Assembly (NCBI GenBank): GCA_004296145.1
Contig: SEBM01000245.1
Coordinates: 1 to 6,377, forward strand
DNA: 6,377 nucleotides
Direction: 5' to 3'
From: Flavobacterium sp.
Lineage (GTDB): Bacteria; Bacteroidota; Bacteroidia; Flavobacteriales; Flavobacteriaceae
Shown: positions 6,323 to 6,377 of the stretch, in pieces
Layout of the letters: each line of letters starts with the position of its first letter
How positions within the stretch are numbered: position 1 is the stretch's first letter
Made by a program: the position numbers and the translations under genes
Notes under the pieces: generated by a model
What the model was told of the DNA's origin: nothing
What the model saw: the letters and a program-made list of their open reading frames with translations, nothing else
The model's database searches: none

Positions 6323-6372
6323 ATTGCGCAATCAATTAGTTGCAAATATACGCAACTTTTTGGTTGCGCAAT
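6323..6372. promoter_or_regulatory. Putative ArsR operator cluster (TTGC/GCAA inverted repeats)
   Basis: The 50 bases before arsR hold several nested inverted repeats built from the same half-site: ATTGCGCAAT (6323-6332, perfect 10-bp palindrome), AGTTGC with GCAACT (6338-6343 and 6352-6357), CGCAAC with GTTGCG (6351-6356 and 6363-6368), and TTGCGCAA (6364-6371). They cover the -33 element, the spacer, the -7 element and the leader. Autorepression by the ArsR protein is inferred from position and symmetry. Confidence 0.65.
6343..6371 (-). promoter_or_regulatory. Promoter of the arsR-AHSA1-AHSA1 operon
   Basis: On the minus strand TTG (6371-6369) is followed after 18 bases by TATATTTG (6350-6343), an exact match to the Bacteroidota -7 consensus. 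The start is expected near 6337, leaving a leader of about 28 AT-rich bases before the ATG at 6309 with no Shine-Dalgarno sequence, as usual in Flavobacteriia. Both elements lie within the inverted-repeat cluster. Confidence 0.75.
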
Positions 6373-6377
6373 GTATT

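Noticed and set aside
6310..6345. Longer N terminus of the ArsR protein starting at a TTG codon at 6345
   Set aside because: The codon overlaps the predicted -7 element, lies upstream of the expected transcript start, and adds 12 residues foreign to the family. The ATG at 6309 gives the standard N terminus.
6323..6372. Inverted repeats near the right edge considered as a transposon end or recombination site
   Set aside because: They coincide exactly with the promoter of an autoregulatory-type repressor gene, and no transposase, integrase or target duplication is present.

Overview
The window looks like chromosomal DNA from a Flavobacterium-like member of the Bacteroidota. It is AT-rich, the start codons lack Shine-Dalgarno sequences, and good matches to the Bacteroidota promoter (TTG at -33, TAnnTTTG at -7) lie upstream of several genes. 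The secreted esterase has a short signal peptide ending FSQ, as is common in this phylum. The protein families (YifB, ABC-F, DoxX, COG2819-type esterase, ArsR with AHSA1) are all usual there. No RNA gene, CRISPR array, insertion sequence or phage gene is visible. This is an ordinary chromosomal region, and I do not see an undescribed defence or mobile system in it.

Layout. A complete yifB/comM-type AAA+ ATPase gene (20-1555, +) meets an ABC-F ATPase gene (1683-3272, -) tail to tail. The 127-base gap between them holds a hairpin plus T-tract for each strand and short direct repeats. Everything from 1683 to the right edge is on the minus strand. In transcription order, from right to left, it runs: ArsR-type repressor (5983-6309), two tandem AHSA1/SRPBCC paralogues (5493-5993 and 4960-5460), a strong intrinsic terminator (4887-4929), a periplasmic alpha/beta-hydrolase esterase (3920-4786), a DoxX-like membrane protein (3443-3868), a hairpin (3404-3436), and the ABC-F gene. 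No gap exceeds 300 bases.

How the parts fit. The arsR-AHSA1-AHSA1 block reads as one autoregulated operon. Its promoter at 6343-6371 is embedded in a dense cluster of TTGC/GCAA inverted repeats. arsR overlaps the first AHSA1 gene by 11 bp, and a terminator follows the second. The two AHSA1 proteins are 75% identical without gaps (125/166). The spacer before the second copy still carries a diverged copy of the 3' end of arsR, so the duplication breakpoint can be placed inside arsR. Esterase and doxX are 51 bp apart and may be co-transcribed. The candidate promoters of both the esterase and the ABC-F gene overlap the terminator-like hairpin of the preceding unit.

The most useful observations are the arsR operator cluster, the fossil of arsR between the duplicated AHSA1 genes, and the repeated promoter-in-terminator arrangement.
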